This document shows positions 35,815 to 45,079 of a stretch of 64,000 nt of DNA, in pieces. Within the stretch, counting starts at the first letter, position 1. Each line of letters begins with the position of its first letter. The notes beneath the pieces were generated by a model. The model was not told the DNA's origin. It was given only the letters and a program-made list of their open reading frames with translations, and ran no database searches. Location: assembly GCF_001578185.1 (NCBI RefSeq), contig NZ_CP011008.1, positions 1,020,001 through 1,084,000 of the forward strand, read 5' to 3'. The translations under genes were made by a program, and so were the position numbers. Source of the DNA: Peribacillus simplex. Lineage in GTDB: Bacteria; Bacillota; Bacilli; Bacillales; DSM-1321.

Positions 35815-37332
35815 ATGGTTAGAGTTCAAGAGGCGGCATTTGAAAAAGCGGAAATGAAGCGTGATTATTATCATCTGATCATTAATGGAGAAAGAGTGGA
35901 AAGCTCTGATGGTACCACGATTGATGCATACAATCCTGCAACTGGTGAAATCATTGCCAAGGTTGCCAAGGCTACAAAGGAAGATGCAGAAAAAGCTGTT
36001 CAAGCTGCACGTGAAGCATTTGATAACGGGAAATGGAAGAAAACTCCGATTAATAAACGGTCTCGTGTTTTGAACAAAATTGCAGCAATCATGCGTTCAC
36101 GCTTTAATGAATTGGTAGAATTGGAGGTTCTGAACAGCGGCAAATCCATTTCTGCAGCACAAGGCCAAGTTATGCAGGCAATTGAAGATTTCGAGTTTTA
36201 TGCAGGCGCTTTAGTTGCACACCGCGGATCTGTCAATAATGTACCTGGTCAATTCCATAACTATACGGAAAAAGAGCCAGTAGGTGTTTGTGCTCAAATC
36301 ATTCCTTGGAATTACCCTATGATGATGGCAGCTTGGAAAATTGCACCTGCAATTGCAGTTGGCTGTTCAGTCATTGTCAAGCCAGCTTCGTTAACGCCGC
36401 TGACTGCCATTGTATTAGGGGAAATCTGTTTAGAAGCTGGTGTTCCTTCCGGTGTGGTCAATGTCATTCCAGGTCCTGGATCGGATGTAGGGAACTACCT
36501 TGTCGAGCATCCGAAAGTGAATAAGGTGGCCTTTACAGGTTCTACGCCAATCGGCAGGGATCTTATGGGCAAAGCTTCACAAACATTAAAGAGGGTGACA
36601 TTGGAGCTTGGCGGAAAGTCCCCTAATATTGTCTTTGAAGACGCGGACCTTGAAGCAGCTATCGATGGATCACTATATGGAATTTTCTACAATACTGGGC
36701 AATCTTGCGAAGCTAGATCCCGTTTATATGTACACGAAGACATATACGATGAGTTCGTTGCCAGATTCGTAGAAAAAACAAAGAAATTGAAATTGGGCAA
36801 TCCACTCGACAAAGAAACACATGTTGGTGCAGTCATAGATCAAGGGCAATTGGATGTCATCGACAATTATGTACAATCTGCCATTGCTGATGGAGCGGAA
36901 ATCCTGACAGGAGGAAAACCAGCGGTTATTGAAGGCTTCGAAAGCGGTTATTGGTATGAGCCGACGGTCATAGCGAATGTCAATCATGAAATGAATGTAG
37001 TGAAAGAGGAAATATTCGGACCGGTCGTTGTCATTATGAAATTCAAAGATGAAAAAGAGGCCGTAAGACTCGCGAATGATACCGAATTCGGTTTGGGGTC
37101 AGCGCTTTGGACAAAGGATGGCGGGCGTGCGACTCGAGTGGCAAATCAAATCGAAGCGGGAATCGTCATGGTGAATTGCCCATTCTCCGCATTTCCTGGA
37201 ACACCATTCGGAGGCTATAAACAGTCAGGATTCGGCCGGGAACTTTGTATTGAAACACTTGATCTTTATACAGAAACGAAAAGCATCATTTCCTATCATG
37301 GTAGCCGTCCCTTAAATCCCTTTGGAATTTAA
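35815..37332 (+). CDS. NAD(P)-dependent aldehyde dehydrogenase
   Basis: This is a complete single-domain ALDH of 505 residues. It has a GSTPIGRDL cofactor loop, the catalytic Glu in TLELGGKSPN, the catalytic Cys in NTGQSCEARS and the closing KQSGFGRELCIE. In Proteobacteria PaaZ is a fusion of such a domain with a MaoC-like ring hydrolase; here only an ALDH is present. It could oxidise the ring-opened semialdehyde (3-oxo-5,6-dehydrosuberyl-CoA semialdehyde) or a related aldehyde. Betaine-aldehyde dehydrogenases share this sequence type, so substrate is inferred from the operon. Confidence 0.85.
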   Translation: MVRVQEAAFEKAEMKRDYYHLIINGERVESSDGTTIDAYNPATGEIIAKVAKATKEDAEKAVQAAREAFDNGKWKKTPINKRSRVLNKIAAIMRSRFNELVELEVLNSGKSISAAQGQVMQAIEDFEFYAGALVAHRGSVNNVPGQFHNYTEKEPVGVCAQIIPWNYPMMMAAWKIAPAIAVGCSVIVKPASLTPLTAIVLGEICLEAGVPSGVVNVIPGPGSDVGNYLVEHPKVNKVAFTGSTPIGRDLMGKASQTLKRVTLELGGKSPNIVFEDADLEAAIDGSLYGIFYNTGQSCEARSRLYVHEDIYDEFVARFVEKTKKLKLGNPLDKETHVGAVIDQGQLDVIDNYVQSAIADGAEILTGGKPAVIEGFESGYWYEPTVIANVNHEMNVVKEEIFGPVVVIMKFKDEKEAVRLANDTEFGLGSALWTKDGGRATRVANQIEAGIVMVNCPFSAFPGTPFGGYKQSGFGRELCIETLDLYTETKSIISYHGSRPLNPFGI

Positions 37333-37341
37333 TAAAACATA

Positions 37342-37436
37342 AAATAGGCGGCTGGCTGAACGGTATGTCGGAGAAGTAATTCAGAAATGGATGAATGCTG
37401 ATCTGATTCACGGTAGCCAGCCCCTATTTATTTTTG
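37342..37436 (+). promoter_or_regulatory. Large hairpin in mid-operon
   Basis: AATAGG(C)GGCTGGCT pairs with AGCCAGCCCCTATT with a one-base bulge, enclosing a loop of about 55 bases and ending near a T-rich run (TTTATTTTT). It lies in the 120-base gap between the aldehyde dehydrogenase and paaH. It could be a partial terminator or processing site that sets the ratio of upstream to downstream genes. Confidence 0.45.
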
Positions 37437-37452
37437 AAGGAGGAATGAACGA

Positions 37453-38325
37453 ATGATTAGAAATCTAGTGATTGTCGGATCTGGTGTCATGGGCAGGGGA
37501 ATAGCCTATGTAGGAGCAACAGGAGGCTTCAATGTAGTATTGGTGGATGTGAATCAAGATGCACTGGAAAGTGCAAGAATAGAGATCGATACCATTTTTG
37601 AGAAGGGTGTGCGCTACCAAAAAATCACCCAGGAAGAGGCGGCAGCAGCAAAAAGCAGATTTTCGTATTCTTCCAATTTGAAAGAATCAGCAGCATATGC
37701 CGACTTAATCATAGAAGCAGTTCCGGAAAAGGCAGAAATTAAGAGAGCCGTCTTCGAAACGATTGAAGAGCACGCAAAAGAGGACTGCTACTTTGCAACC
37801 AACACTTCGACGATGAGCCCTACGGAGATTGGTTCTTATGGAAAGCGTCCCGAAAAAACGATTGCCATGCATTTTTTCAATCCTGTACAAAAGATGCCAC
37901 TCGTTGAAATTGTACGTGGTCTTGAAACCAGCGATGAAACGGCAGCCATAATAAAAGAGGTTGCCGGGAAAATGGGAAAAGAAACCGTTGTCATTAATGA
38001 ATTCCCTGGGTTTGTAACCAGCAGGATCAGCTGTTTGGTCGGTAATGAAGCGTTCTTTATGCTTCAAGAAGGTTTAGGTACACCAGAAGAAATCGATAAG
38101 GCAATAAAGTTAGGGCTGAATTACCCAATGGGACCATTTGAGCTAGGTGATTTGGTGGGATTGGATGCCCGTTTGAATAATTTAAAATATTTACATAGTA
38201 AACTTGGTGAAAAATACCGCCCTGCCCCCCTTCTTGAACAGTATGTTAAAGCTGGCAGGCTCGGCCGTAAGACAGGTAAAGGTGTGTACGATTATACAAA
38301 AGATGGCGAGCTGGTGAAGAAATGA
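37453..38325 (+). CDS. paaH: 3-hydroxyacyl-CoA dehydrogenase
   Basis: The N-terminal NAD-binding loop IVGSGVMGRGIAYVGATGG is followed by the catalytic His in MHFFNPVQKMPLVEI and a C-terminal helical domain from GFVTSRIS onward, at the family's usual 290 residues. It oxidises 3-hydroxyadipyl-CoA. A GAAGGAGG ribosome site precedes the ATG. It overlaps the thiolase gene by 4 bases (ATGA). Confidence 0.88.
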   Translation: MIRNLVIVGSGVMGRGIAYVGATGGFNVVLVDVNQDALESARIEIDTIFEKGVRYQKITQEEAAAAKSRFSYSSNLKESAAYADLIIEAVPEKAEIKRAVFETIEEHAKEDCYFATNTSTMSPTEIGSYGKRPEKTIAMHFFNPVQKMPLVEIVRGLETSDETAAIIKEVAGKMGKETVVINEFPGFVTSRISCLVGNEAFFMLQEGLGTPEEIDKAIKLGLNYPMGPFELGDLVGLDARLNNLKYLHSKLGEKYRPAPLLEQYVKAGRLGRKTGKGVYDYTKDGELVKK

Positions 38326-39533
38326 AGGATGTTGTGATTATTGATGCTGTGAGAACACCAATCGGAAGATATAAAGGAGCTTTGAAAAGCGTTCGCCCGG
38401 ATGACCTCGGTGCAATTGTAATCAAGGCGCTGACCGATCGCAATCCAGAGCTGCCGCCAGATCAAATTGAAGATGTCATCTTCGGGAATGCAAATCAAGC
38501 AGGAGAGGATAATCGCGATGTGGCCCGGATGTCCGCCCTTTTAGCTGGTCTTCCGGTGAATGTGGCTGGAACGACAATAAATCGTTTGTGTGGATCAGGA
38601 CTGGATGCCGTCATGTATGCTGCACGCTCCATTGCTGTAGGTGAAGGCGATATTTATATCGCAGGCGGTACCGAAAGCATGACAAGGGCGCCGTACGTCA
38701 TGGCCAAACCTGAGAGTGAATTTCCGCGGGGGTCAATGGAGCTTCAGGATACAACGATCGGATGGCGCTTCACGAATGAGAAACTTAAAGAAATGTATGG
38801 CACGGATTCGATGCCTCAAACGGCTGAAAATGTCGCCCGGCGTTTTTCGGTTTCAAGGGAGGACCAAGATCAATTCGCGTATCAAAGCCAGCAAAAAGCG
38901 AAAAAAGCAGTGGAAAATGAGCGTTTCATTAATGAAATCGTACCTGTTCGATATACGGATCGTAAAGGGAATGAAGTCATTGTCGAGAAGGATGAACACC
39001 CTCGTCCTGACACGACCATCGAAAAGTTGGAAAAACTCAAACCGATCTTTAAAGACGGCACTATAACGGCCGGTAATGCTTCAGGCGTAAATGATGGAGC
39101 CTCGGCATTACTTTTGATGAGTGCAGAAAAAGCACGGGAGCTTGGATTGAAACCTCTGGCCAAATATGTTGTAGGGGCGGTAGCGGGATTAGAACCGTCC
39201 ATTATGGGCCTTGGCCCGATTCATGCCACTAAAAAAGCATTGGGCAGGGCAAGCTTGACGATTGAAGACATCGGGCTAGTGGAATTGAATGAAGCATTCG
39301 CTTCCCAATCCTTGGAGTGCATCCGCCAATTGAAATTGGATCAGGAGAAAGTGAATGTCAACGGCGGGGCAATAGCGTTTGGCCATCCGCTCGGTGCAAG
39401 CGGGGCGCGTATTTTAACAACACTTGTTCATGAAATGAAAAAGCGGAAGGTACGATATGGTCTTGCAACGATGTGTGTCGGTGTCGGCCAGGGGATATCC
39501 GCCATTATAGAAAATATTGAAAATGATGGATGA
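38322..39533 (+). CDS. paaJ: Acetyl-CoA acyltransferase (beta-ketoadipyl-CoA thiolase-like)
   Basis: Thiolase of 403 residues: nucleophilic Cys in [11 protein letters not shown], catalytic His in [16 protein letters not shown], second Cys in TMCVGVGQG. The N-terminal [19 protein letters not shown] and the [14 protein letters not shown] region are typical of PcaF/PaaJ. It cleaves 3-oxoadipyl-CoA (and the longer ring-opened 3-oxo-acid CoA) to acetyl-CoA and succinyl-CoA. It overlaps paaH by 4 bases. Confidence 0.88.
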   Translation: MKDVVIIDAVRTPIGRYKGALKSVRPDDLGAIVIKALTDRNPELPPDQIEDVIFGNANQAGEDNRDVARMSALLAGLPVNVAGTTINRLCGSGLDAVMYAARSIAVGEGDIYIAGGTESMTRAPYVMAKPESEFPRGSMELQDTTIGWRFTNEKLKEMYGTDSMPQTAENVARRFSVSREDQDQFAYQSQQKAKKAVENERFINEIVPVRYTDRKGNEVIVEKDEHPRPDTTIEKLEKLKPIFKDGTITAGNASGVNDGASALLLMSAEKARELGLKPLAKYVVGAVAGLEPSIMGLGPIHATKKALGRASLTIEDIGLVELNEAFASQSLECIRQLKLDQEKVNVNGGAIAFGHPLGASGARILTTLVHEMKKRKVRYGLATMCVGVGQGISAIIENIENDG

Positions 39534-39535
39534 TG

Positions 39536-39572
39536 GCCCTTATTAGTTGTGCTTGCATAAGGGGCATATTTA
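39536..39572 (+). promoter_or_regulatory. Hairpin between paaJ and the third crotonase
   Basis: GCCCTTAT pairs with ATAAGGGGC around a 13-base loop right after the thiolase stop; the tail (ATATTT) is weak. Likely an RNA processing or attenuation hairpin. Confidence 0.4.
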
Positions 39573-39589
39573 AAAAAGGGGGAAGACAC

Positions 39590-40366
39590 ATGTCAAATGT
39601 CATTTATAAAGTGGAAAATCAAATCGGCTATATAACAGTGAATCGACCCGACGTATTGAATTGCTTCGACTATGGGACACTTTCTGAACTGCAGGAAGTC
39701 ATCGATGCAGTTTATGCCGACGACGATATCCGTGTCGTCATTTTCACGGGTGCAGGGGAAAAAGCATTCAGCGCAGGAGCGGATTTGAAGGAAAGGAAGA
39801 CTTTGACTGATGCGGAGGTAAGAAGGAACGTTAAATCGATTCGGGATGTTTTTAATAGTATTGCAGGGCTACCGCAGCCAACGATAGCTGCCGTCAATGG
39901 ATATGCATTGGGGGGAGGATTTGAATGGCTGCTTTCATGTGACTTTGCAATTGCTGCAGAAGGTGTTTCTTTGGGGCTCACTGAAACTAGCTGGGCCATT
40001 ATTCCTGGAGCAGGCGGCACACAGCGGCTGCCTAGGTTGATTGGGGAAATGAAAGCGAAGGAATTAATATTCACTGCTAAAAAATTGACTGCGGAAGAGG
40101 CATGTCGATTAGGGATCCTTTTGAAGGTCGTGCCAAGGGATCAACTTATGTCAGTCTGTGAGGAATTGGCAGCCGATATCATGAAAAATGGGCCGATTGC
40201 AGTCAAACAAGCCAAATATGCGATTACCCAAGGAATGAATACAGACTTGCAAACTGGAATGGCCATAGAGGGAAAAGCCTATGAATTGACCATCCCGACT
40301 CAAGACAGATTGGAAGCACTCCAAGCATTTAGTGAACGAAGGAAAACGCATTTTACGGGTAAATAA
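39590..40366 (+). CDS. Enoyl-CoA hydratase/isomerase, third crotonase
   Basis: Starting at the ATG 39590 (GGGGGAAG ribosome site) this is a 258-residue crotonase with FSAGADLKER, YALGGGFEWLLSCDF and WAIIPGAGGTQRL. A longer frame opens at 39530 but has no ribosome site. It is a canonical hydratase-type active site, closest in type to beta-oxidation hydratases. As the third crotonase in the operon it may carry the second hydration or an isomerase step, or stand in for the ring-opening hydrolase of PaaZ. The substrate cannot be read. Confidence 0.82.
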   Translation: MSNVIYKVENQIGYITVNRPDVLNCFDYGTLSELQEVIDAVYADDDIRVVIFTGAGEKAFSAGADLKERKTLTDAEVRRNVKSIRDVFNSIAGLPQPTIAAVNGYALGGGFEWLLSCDFAIAAEGVSLGLTETSWAIIPGAGGTQRLPRLIGEMKAKELIFTAKKLTAEEACRLGILLKVVPRDQLMSVCEELAADIMKNGPIAVKQAKYAITQGMNTDLQTGMAIEGKAYELTIPTQDRLEALQAFSERRKTHFTGK

Positions 40367-40442
40367 TATTGCGGTTTCATTTTAAAAAGATATAATAATC
40401 ATTATGTCTTCCGTGTGAAATTAGTAACAATGTGAGAATGAG

Positions 40443-41333
40443 GTGAGAAAAATAGGAACTAATACGCAATCCATGATTTTTACGATTTACGGCGATTATA
40501 TCCGTAACTATGGAAGTAAAATCTGGATAGGCAGTTTAATTCGGTTATTAAAGGAATTCGGTCATAATGAGCAGGGCGTACGTGTAGCCGTTTCACGAAT
40601 GGTCAAGCAAGGGTGGATTCAGTCTGAGAAGCAGGGGAATAAAAGCTATTACTTTTTGACCGATCGCGGTGTACAGCGAATGGATGAAGCAGCCAATCGC
40701 ATATATAAGATGAAACCAAATGATTGGGACGGAAAATGGCGTGTCTTAATGTACACGATTCCTGAAGATAAGCGGCAATTACGGGATGATTTCCGTAAAG
40801 AGTTAATATGGAGCGGGTTTGGCAGTTTTTCCAGTGGTTGTTGGATTTCCCCTAATGATTTGGAGAAACAAATCCATCGTTTGATCGAGAAATATGACAT
40901 TAATGAGTATGTAGACTTTTTCATTTCGGAGTACAAGGGCCCAAAAGAAAACCAATCGCTTGTCGAGAAAAGCTGGCATTTAGAAGAGATTGAAAATAAA
41001 TATGAAGAATTCATCGAGAAATACAGCAAACAATTCATCGTACATCAAAGCATCATTAGCAGGGGGGAAATGTCCGATGCTGATTGCTTTGTGGAACGAA
41101 CGAACTTGGTGCATGAATACCGTAAGTTTTTATTTATCGATCCGGGCCTGCCAAAGGAACTGTTGCCTTCAAAGTGGAACGGGAATCATGCTGCTCTTTT
41201 ATTTAGCCAGTATTATCAAGTCTTGGCTGAACCAGCTAGCCGTTTCTTTGAAAGCGTATTTCAGGAAAACAATGATATATGCCGGAAAGACGAAACCTAT
41301 GATGCTAAAGATCATCCTCTTATCATCAAGTGA
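40443..41333 (+). CDS. paaX: PaaX-family transcriptional repressor
   Basis: The protein has a GntR-like winged helix at residues about 22-85 (GSLIRLLKEFGHNEQ, AVSRMVKQGWIQSE), then a central cas2-like helical domain with WDGKWRVLMYTIPEDKR and a C-terminal domain. At 296 residues it is full length. In E. coli PaaX represses the paa genes and lets go when phenylacetyl-CoA binds. It is the only local regulator, so it likely recognises the CGTTNTATAAACG sites at paaK and paaA. The GTG at 40443 has only a modest ribosome site. Confidence 0.88.
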   Translation: MRKIGTNTQSMIFTIYGDYIRNYGSKIWIGSLIRLLKEFGHNEQGVRVAVSRMVKQGWIQSEKQGNKSYYFLTDRGVQRMDEAANRIYKMKPNDWDGKWRVLMYTIPEDKRQLRDDFRKELIWSGFGSFSSGCWISPNDLEKQIHRLIEKYDINEYVDFFISEYKGPKENQSLVEKSWHLEEIENKYEEFIEKYSKQFIVHQSIISRGEMSDADCFVERTNLVHEYRKFLFIDPGLPKELLPSKWNGNHAALLFSQYYQVLAEPASRFFESVFQENNDICRKDETYDAKDHPLIIK

Positions 41334-41381
41334 AAAAGAGCTTCAGCCAGTTGCTAATGACGACTTGCCGAAGCTCTTTTC
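41333..41381 (+). terminator. Terminator after paaX
   Basis: AAAAAGAGCTTC pairs with GAAGCTCTTTTCT; a T-rich tail follows. It closes the paa operon. Confidence 0.8.
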
Positions 41382-41428
41382 TACATTATAGTCAACTAAA
41401 GACAACGGGGAAATTCCCTTTGTGATGA

Positions 41429-41941
41429 TTATTCAAGTATCCCTTTGAAGTCCTTTCCTTTTTGAACATATGTATCAATCGAAAGTTGGATCAATTCAAG
41501 ATCTTTTTCATTCAATCTGCGAACCACTTTCCCTGGCGAGCCAACAACCAGCGAACGTGGAGGTATGCTTTTCCCGGAGGAAATCAATGTATTCGCCCCG
41601 ACAATGCATTCCTCGCCGATTTCTACATTATCCAATATCGTTGAACCCATACCGATAATGGATCGTTTGCCAATTTTACAACCATGTAGGATAACGTTAT
41701 GACCGACAGTCACTTCGTCTTCAATGACAACTGGGCATCCTTCAAATAAATGAATGGTGGAATTATCTTGAATACTGCATTTTTCTCCTATTGTGATTGA
41801 ATCTTCATCACCGCGCAGAACGGAGTTAAACCAAATGGTTGATTCTTTCCCAATCGAAATATCACCGATTAAATGAGCGCCGGGTGCAATGAAAACGGTT
41901 TCGTGAATAGAGGGTTTCTTATTATTGTACGGAATAATCAT
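41429..41941 (-). CDS. paaY: Gamma-class carbonic anhydrase-like hexapeptide protein, PaaY-like
   Basis: This left-handed beta-helix protein of 170 residues has repeated hexapeptides (for example IDISIG, ITIGEKC, TVGHNVILHG) and the metal His set VGHNVILHGC. PaaY in E. coli is a thioesterase/carbonic-anhydrase-type helper for phenylacetate breakdown. It is convergent with paaX across a terminator. Similar YrdA-type proteins exist outside this pathway, so the symbol rests on location. Confidence 0.7.
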   Translation of the reverse strand: MIIPYNNKKPSIHETVFIAPGAHLIGDISIGKESTIWFNSVLRGDEDSITIGEKCSIQDNSTIHLFEGCPVVIEDEVTVGHNVILHGCKIGKRSIIGMGSTILDNVEIGEECIVGANTLISSGKSIPPRSLVVGSPGKVVRRLNEKDLELIQLSIDTYVQKGKDFKGILE

Positions 41942-42021
41942 AGTCTCGCTCCTTTTGGAAAAGTCAGAATTGTTTTTCTAATGAATATAGTATAACATTA
42001 ATTGGACAGGGAGGGATTAAA

Positions 42022-42987
42022 GTGAAATATATTTGTGGGCTTTTTTCAATAAAATACCCAATTATTCAAGGCGGCATGGGGAATATAAGCAATGCAAGCC
42101 TTGCGGCAGCAGTATCCAATGCAGGGGGCCTAGGGACAATAGGGTGCGGTACCATGAATCCCGAACAGGTAGAAGCCATCATTCTCGAAACCAAAGGTAA
42201 AACCAATCACAATTTCTCATTGAACATTCCAATCAATGTTAGTCCATATACAGATGAGTTAATCAATCTTGTCTTTAAGCATGATATACCTGTAGTATCC
42301 TTATCTGCAGGAAATCCTGCCCCTTTCATTCCATTATTGCAAAAAAAGAAAATAAAAGTGATAGCCATCGTTGCATCGGTCAAGCACGCGCAAAAAGCGC
42401 AAGCTGCAGGGGCCGATGTGTTGGTTGCAGAAGGGTTTGAAGCTGCCGGCATCAATTCGAACCTGGAATTGACGACCTTTACACTCATTCCGCAAATTAG
42501 CAAGCATGTGACGCTGCCAGTTTTGGCAGCTGGCGGAATCGGCAATGGACAGGGGGTGGCAGCTGCATTGATGCTGGGAGCTTCAGGGGTCCAGTTGGGA
42601 ACCAGGCTGATCGCTACACAAGAGGCACCGTTCCATCCATCATATAAACAGAAATTAATCGATGCGATGGGTGATGATACGTTTATATTGGGCAGATCCG
42701 TTGGACAGGTCAGAAGAGTATTGAAGGACCCATACACGGAAAAAGTTCTGGATTTGGAAAAACAAGGACTGTCCCCAATGAATTATCGTGAAATGACCTC
42801 AGAAGTCCATCATATTAATGGTGCAATGAACGGGGATGTTAACAATGGTTTTATGAACAGCGGCCAGGTTGCCGGATTGATTGACAATATACCCACGGTT
42901 AAGGAATTACTTGATGGCATGATGAAAGATGCAAAAAAACAAATGGAGGATGGATTGAGCAGTTTTTCCACCCCCTTTATGATTTGA
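42022..42987 (+). CDS. Nitronate monooxygenase/FabK-like FMN enzyme
   Basis: This TIM-barrel flavoprotein has the N-terminal IIQGGMGNISNASLAAAVSNAGGL and the FMN-phosphate loop LAAGGIGNGQGVAAALMLGASG with VQLGTR. At 321 residues it fits the 2-nitropropane dioxygenase/FabK family. Possible roles are oxidation of nitronates or the enoyl-ACP reductase step of fatty acid synthesis; sequence alone does not separate them. A GGGAGG ribosome site stands before a GTG start. It is not obviously part of the paa unit. Confidence 0.78.
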   Translation: MKYICGLFSIKYPIIQGGMGNISNASLAAAVSNAGGLGTIGCGTMNPEQVEAIILETKGKTNHNFSLNIPINVSPYTDELINLVFKHDIPVVSLSAGNPAPFIPLLQKKKIKVIAIVASVKHAQKAQAAGADVLVAEGFEAAGINSNLELTTFTLIPQISKHVTLPVLAAGGIGNGQGVAAALMLGASGVQLGTRLIATQEAPFHPSYKQKLIDAMGDDTFILGRSVGQVRRVLKDPYTEKVLDLEKQGLSPMNYREMTSEVHHINGAMNGDVNNGFMNSGQVAGLIDNIPTVKELLDGMMKDAKKQMEDGLSSFSTPFMI

Positions 42988-43109
42988 GAACTAGCGGAAG
43001 GGACCAATCTGATCATTATTGATTCCCATGGTAAACTACCGAAAACTTACATTATGGAAGATTGTGAGTGAATTTGTGATACAATGGAAAATGAACTTTT
43101 TGAAATCAT

Positions 43110-43142
43110 GGGGTGCCCTTCAATTTGGGAGTACCCCTTTTC
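43110..43142 (+). terminator. Terminator before the DedA gene
   Basis: GGGGTGCCC pairs with GGGAGTACCCC (one mismatch) around a TTCAATTT loop, followed by TTTT. This shows the ATG at 43084 in the long frame is not the real start of the downstream gene. Confidence 0.65.
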
Positions 43143-43176
43143 ATATGTAATAAAAGGTAGAAAAGGGGAAACCTCC

Positions 43177-43803
43177 ATGGAAACTTTAATAATGGATATG
43201 ATTGAAGCGTTTAAATCCTTATCCTATTTCGGTGTGCTGCTAGCTTTGACTTTTGAATTCATTCCTGCTGAAATAGTCTTGCCACTGGCCGGATACTGGG
43301 TTTATCAAGGTGATATGAATCTATATTTGACTATACTTGCCGGTTCGCTTGGCGGGGTAACGGGCCCTTTGACGCTTTATGCTTTAGGTAAGTATGGCGG
43401 GAGACCGCTTGTTTTAAAGTTTGGGAAATACTTTCTGATCAAGGATGAGCAGTTGAACAAGGCTGACCGCTTCTTTAAAAGGTATGGTGGGGGAATTGCC
43501 TTCTTTGGACGGTTTGTACCAGGAATTCGTACCGCTGTCTCGCTGCCATGCGGAATATTGAAAATGAGTATTTGGAAATTCATTTTATATACCTATATGG
43601 CGATGCTTCCTGTAACAAGCATTTATGTTTATCTAGGGTATAAGTTAGGGCCGAAATGGGAGCAGGCAGGAGCCATCTTTTCACAATATGCTAATTTCTT
43701 GCTTATCCCCATCGCAGTTATAGTCATTTGGTTCATTATGAAGACTCAAAATCAAAAGCAAAGACAAAAACTAAGTCAATCAATAACAAAGAAGGCGCCA
43801 TGA
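43177..43803 (+). CDS. DedA-family membrane protein
   Basis: From the ATG at 43177 (GGGGAAA ribosome site) the protein is 208 residues with the DedA/SNARE-associated core. It has FEFIPAEIVLPLAGYWVYQG, a conserved GSLGGVTGPLTLYALGKYGG and FFGRFVPGIRTAVSLPCG, the diagnostic Arg-containing loop. DedA proteins move lipids across the cytoplasmic membrane and affect envelope stress. The frame extends upstream to 43084, but that part is a terminator. The last codons lie in the downstream terminator. Confidence 0.85.
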   Translation: METLIMDMIEAFKSLSYFGVLLALTFEFIPAEIVLPLAGYWVYQGDMNLYLTILAGSLGGVTGPLTLYALGKYGGRPLVLKFGKYFLIKDEQLNKADRFFKRYGGGIAFFGRFVPGIRTAVSLPCGILKMSIWKFILYTYMAMLPVTSIYVYLGYKLGPKWEQAGAIFSQYANFLLIPIAVIVIWFIMKTQNQKQRQKLSQSITKKAP

Positions 43804-43817
43804 TCAGGCGCCTTTTT
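43792..43817. terminator. Terminator between DedA gene and yjcZ-like gene
   Basis: AAGGCGCC pairs with GGCGCCTTTTT around ATGATCA, a compact strong terminator for the upstream gene and, in reverse, for the small glycine-rich gene. Confidence 0.8.
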
Positions 43818-43830
43818 CATTATGTTATTA

Positions 43831-44022
43831 TTAGCAGAATCCACCGTAGCCGCCACCGTAGCCGCCACCATATCCGCCACCATATCCGCCACCGTAGCCG
43901 CCGCCGAATCCACAGCTGCATCCAATGATAATCAACAAGATAAATAATACGATCAGCAGTGCAAACCCGTTATCGAAACCGCCGCAACCGTCGTCACAAC
44001 ATTCATTTCTATGTCCACCCAT
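43831..44022 (-). CDS. YjcZ-family glycine-rich sporulation protein
   Basis: A 63-residue protein: acidic Cys-rich start MGGHRNECCDDGCGG, one hydrophobic helix (FALLIVLFILLIIIG) and a (GGGY)n tail ending GGFC. This arrangement (short Cys-rich head, hydrophobic helix, Gly-Tyr tail) matches the YjcZ group of small sporulation or coat proteins. Strong ribosome site GAGGAGG. The tail is encoded by a 12-base tandem repeat. Confidence 0.75.
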   Translation of the reverse strand: MGGHRNECCDDGCGGFDNGFALLIVLFILLIIIGCSCGFGGGYGGGYGGGYGGGYGGGYGGFC

Positions 44023-44237
44023 TCAATTTCCTCCTCATACATATTATGGAATTGCATACCTAGCAAAACATCTTACCGGGAATACTTCATACTATGTATT
44101 ATAGGCCGAAGTGTTTGCTTATTCATAAAAAATGGGCGTCGGCAAATCAGGGGAATAAGCCCGAATATTTTTTTGATTTCGTTTAAAATGTTATAATATA
44201 CCATGCGGATTATGGGGGAAGGGAGCTGAACTTAGTC

Positions 44238-44981
44238 ATGAAAGTGGCCATTATAACGGATGTGCATGGTAATGCTTCAGCGTTAAAAGCCGTTTTAAGA
44301 GTTATTGATCAAAGGGACGATATAGATCATATCTATTGTTTAGGAGATATGGTTGGGATTGGCCCGGATACAAATGAAGTCCTTGAGCTATTATTTGCAC
44401 GAAATGATTTGTCGATGATAACTGGAAATCATGATGAAGCGGTCCTGGCCATCATTAACGGGGAGCCGCATCCGGACGGTCATATTCATGTAAAGGAGCA
44501 TCATGAATGGATAGCTGAAAGAATGCATCGGAATTTCATAACCAAACTGGAGAAATTGCCTCGCACCATACAGCATATCATTAATGATCACTCCGTTTAC
44601 TTCACACATTATCACATGGAATCGAAGAAATTGGATGAGCACATAAGCCTTAATCCTTTTAGTAAAATCGTTGAACCGAACTTAAATAACTTAGAAATGC
44701 TATTTAAAGATCATCATCACGATTTAATTGGATTTGGACATCATCACCCTACCCATCTTTTTAGAAATGACCGAACGATATTCCTTAACCCAGGGTCTCT
44801 TGGCTGTAATGGTGAACCAGTTGCTCCTTATGCCATTGTTACGATTGAAAGTACAGGTATACAGGTTAAGCTCGAAAAAGTAAACTATGATAATTCATCG
44901 TTCCTGTTATCGTATAAAAGCTTACAAGTTCCCGAGTATGAATTCATTATCCGGGCCTTCCATGGCGGACAACAGGCCTAA
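44238..44981 (+). CDS. Metallophosphoesterase, YfcE/MJ0936-like
   Basis: All calcineurin-fold motifs are present: ITDVHGNASAL (DxH), LGDMVG (GD), TGNHDE (GNHD), FTHYHM (H) and GFGHHHPTH (GHxH), with LNPGSLG near the C-terminus. At 247 residues it is a typical cytoplasmic member. The exact phosphoester is unknown. GGGAG stands before the ATG. Confidence 0.85.
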   Translation: MKVAIITDVHGNASALKAVLRVIDQRDDIDHIYCLGDMVGIGPDTNEVLELLFARNDLSMITGNHDEAVLAIINGEPHPDGHIHVKEHHEWIAERMHRNFITKLEKLPRTIQHIINDHSVYFTHYHMESKKLDEHISLNPFSKIVEPNLNNLEMLFKDHHHDLIGFGHHHPTHLFRNDRTIFLNPGSLGCNGEPVAPYAIVTIESTGIQVKLEKVNYDNSSFLLSYKSLQVPEYEFIIRAFHGGQQA

Positions 44982-45079
44982 TACGTTAATAATTGATGAA
45001 ATATGGGGAAGTGTTGAACATAAAGGTACATGCCTGGGGATACGATAATAGCAAAACATGATGAAGCTGGAGGTAGGGT

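Noticed and set aside
43084..43176. N-terminal extension of the DedA gene
   Set aside because: The extension runs through a terminator hairpin and has no ribosome site; the ATG at 43177 has one.
43831..43928. Possible CRISPR-like repeat array
   Set aside because: The repeats are codon-phased 12-mers inside a glycine-rich protein gene, with no spacers.
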